Shown: positions 6,147 to 6,339 of the stretch, in pieces
Numbering within the stretch: the first letter of the stretch is position 1
Layout: every line of letters starts with the position of its first letter
DNA from: an uncultured Pseudomonas sp.
GTDB taxonomy: Bacteria; Pseudomonadota; Gammaproteobacteria; Pseudomonadales; Pseudomonadaceae
DNA: 6,339 nt
Reading direction: 5' to 3'
Assembly (NCBI RefSeq): GCF_946885885.1
Contig: NZ_CAMPHN010000227.1
Location: 1 to 6,339, forward strand
Notes under the pieces: generated by a model
Databases searched by the model: none
What the model saw: the letters and a program-made list of their open reading frames with translations, nothing else
What the model was told of the DNA's origin: nothing
Made by a program: the position numbers and the translations under genes

Positions 6147-6165
6147 CGCAGCGACTTAAGGTCGC
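6144..6165. promoter_or_regulatory. Cluster of GTCGC/GCGAC half-sites (possible operator)
   Basis: AGTCGC (6144-6149), a central A, and GCGACT (6151-6156) make a perfect 13-base palindrome. The right arm GCGAC (6151-6155) also pairs with a further GTCGC (6161-6165) across TTAAG. The result is three alternating half-sites, with a repeated GTCGCAG at 6145 and 6161. The cluster overlaps the candidate -10 box, a position suited to a repressor. The second pair could instead be a stem-loop at the very 5' end of the PHA gene mRNA. No regulator is identified. Confidence 0.4.
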
Positions 6166-6179
6166 AGTATTAATTGGCG

Positions 6180-6185
6180 AGGAGA
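6180..6185 (+). promoter_or_regulatory. Ribosome binding site of the PHA system gene
   Basis: AGGAGA lies 6 bases before the ATG at 6192. An out-of-frame ATG at 6187 is too close to it and reaches a stop within 14 codons, so 6192 is the start. Confidence 0.8.
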
Positions 6186-6191
6186 AATGCC

Positions 6192-6339
6192 ATGGCCAAG
6201 ATCACCGTCGAGCGCCCCCACAATCTAGGTCGCGAAGTCGCTCGCGAGAAAGCCGAGCAACTGGCCGAGCGCCTGGCACGCGAATACAACGTGCGCTATC
6301 GCTGGGCTGGAGACACCTTGGAGTTCAAGCGCAGCGGCG
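6192..6339 (+). CDS. Polyhydroxyalkanoic acid system family protein (PHA granule region), 5' part
   Basis: The first 49 codons of a gene that continues past the right edge. The product begins MAKITVERPHNLGREVAREK and goes on with an Arg/Glu/Ala-rich amphipathic helix (about 12-32) and then NVRYRWAGDTLEFKRSG, a predicted strand-turn-strand. I recognise this as the small PHA_gran_rgn family (usually about 90-95 residues), found next to the PHA synthesis and granule genes in Pseudomonas; its biochemical role is not established. It is divergent from ubiE, which is its known place in Pseudomonas, with phaI and phaF expected further right on the same strand. A strong AGGAGA precedes the ATG. The fragment shows no defect; the missing part is due only to the window edge. 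Confidence 0.88.
   Translation, partial: MAKITVERPHNLGREVAREKAEQLAERLAREYNVRYRWAGDTLEFKRSG

Noticed and set aside
1..6339. A novel defence, mobile or secondary-metabolism system
   Set aside because: Every stretch longer than about 220 bases is occupied by a well-known conserved gene in a known order. There are no transposase, integrase, phage, toxin-antitoxin, CRISPR or tRNA signatures, and composition looks even across the window.

Overview
The window is an ordinary, gene-dense piece of a Pseudomonas-type gammaproteobacterial chromosome. The protein sequences (UbiE, HisI, HisE, TatA, TatC) look like Pseudomonas orthologues. The gene order ubiE-ubiJ-ubiB-hisI-hisE-tatA-tatB-tatC-rsmE, with a divergent polyhydroxyalkanoate (PHA) system gene upstream of ubiE, is the order I know from Pseudomonas genomes such as P. 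aeruginosa. GC content and third-position GC are high, and this produces many long antisense open frames that are not genes.

Layout, left to right. Positions 1-65 are a short tail downstream of rsmE in which I recognise nothing. From 66 to 5972 nine genes lie tightly packed on the minus strand, so they are transcribed right to left: ubiE, ubiJ and ubiB (ubiquinone synthesis), hisI and hisE (steps 2 and 3 of histidine synthesis), tatA, tatB and tatC (twin-arginine protein export), and rsmE (16S rRNA m3U1498 methyltransferase). Most junctions are stop/start overlaps: TGATG at ubiE/ubiJ, ATGA at ubiJ/ubiB and tatB/tatC, GTGA at tatC/rsmE, and an 8-base overlap at hisI/hisE. This suggests translational coupling. 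The only break in the series longer than about 30 bases is the 66 bases between ubiB and hisI. Positions 5973-6191 are a divergent intergenic region holding a likely ubiE promoter, a run of degenerate heptamers and a cluster of GTCGC/GCGAC inverted half-sites. From 6192 to the right edge a plus-strand gene begins that encodes the small PHA system (PHA granule region) protein; it is cut off by the window. By comparison with known Pseudomonas loci, phaI and phaF would be expected further right.

The genes do not form one pathway. UbiE, UbiJ and UbiB belong to the ubiquinone pathway (C-methylation, lipid-binding scaffold, kinase-like accessory factor). TatABC exports folded, often cofactor-containing proteins, many of them respiratory enzymes that depend on the quinone pool. 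HisI/HisE and RsmE are housekeeping genes carried along. I found no evidence of a new biological system, mobile element, CRISPR array, or tRNA/rRNA gene. The points most worth a second look are the 15-base tandem duplication that adds two start codons to the front of hisE, and the repeat and inverted-repeat structure in the divergent ubiE/PHA intergenic region.
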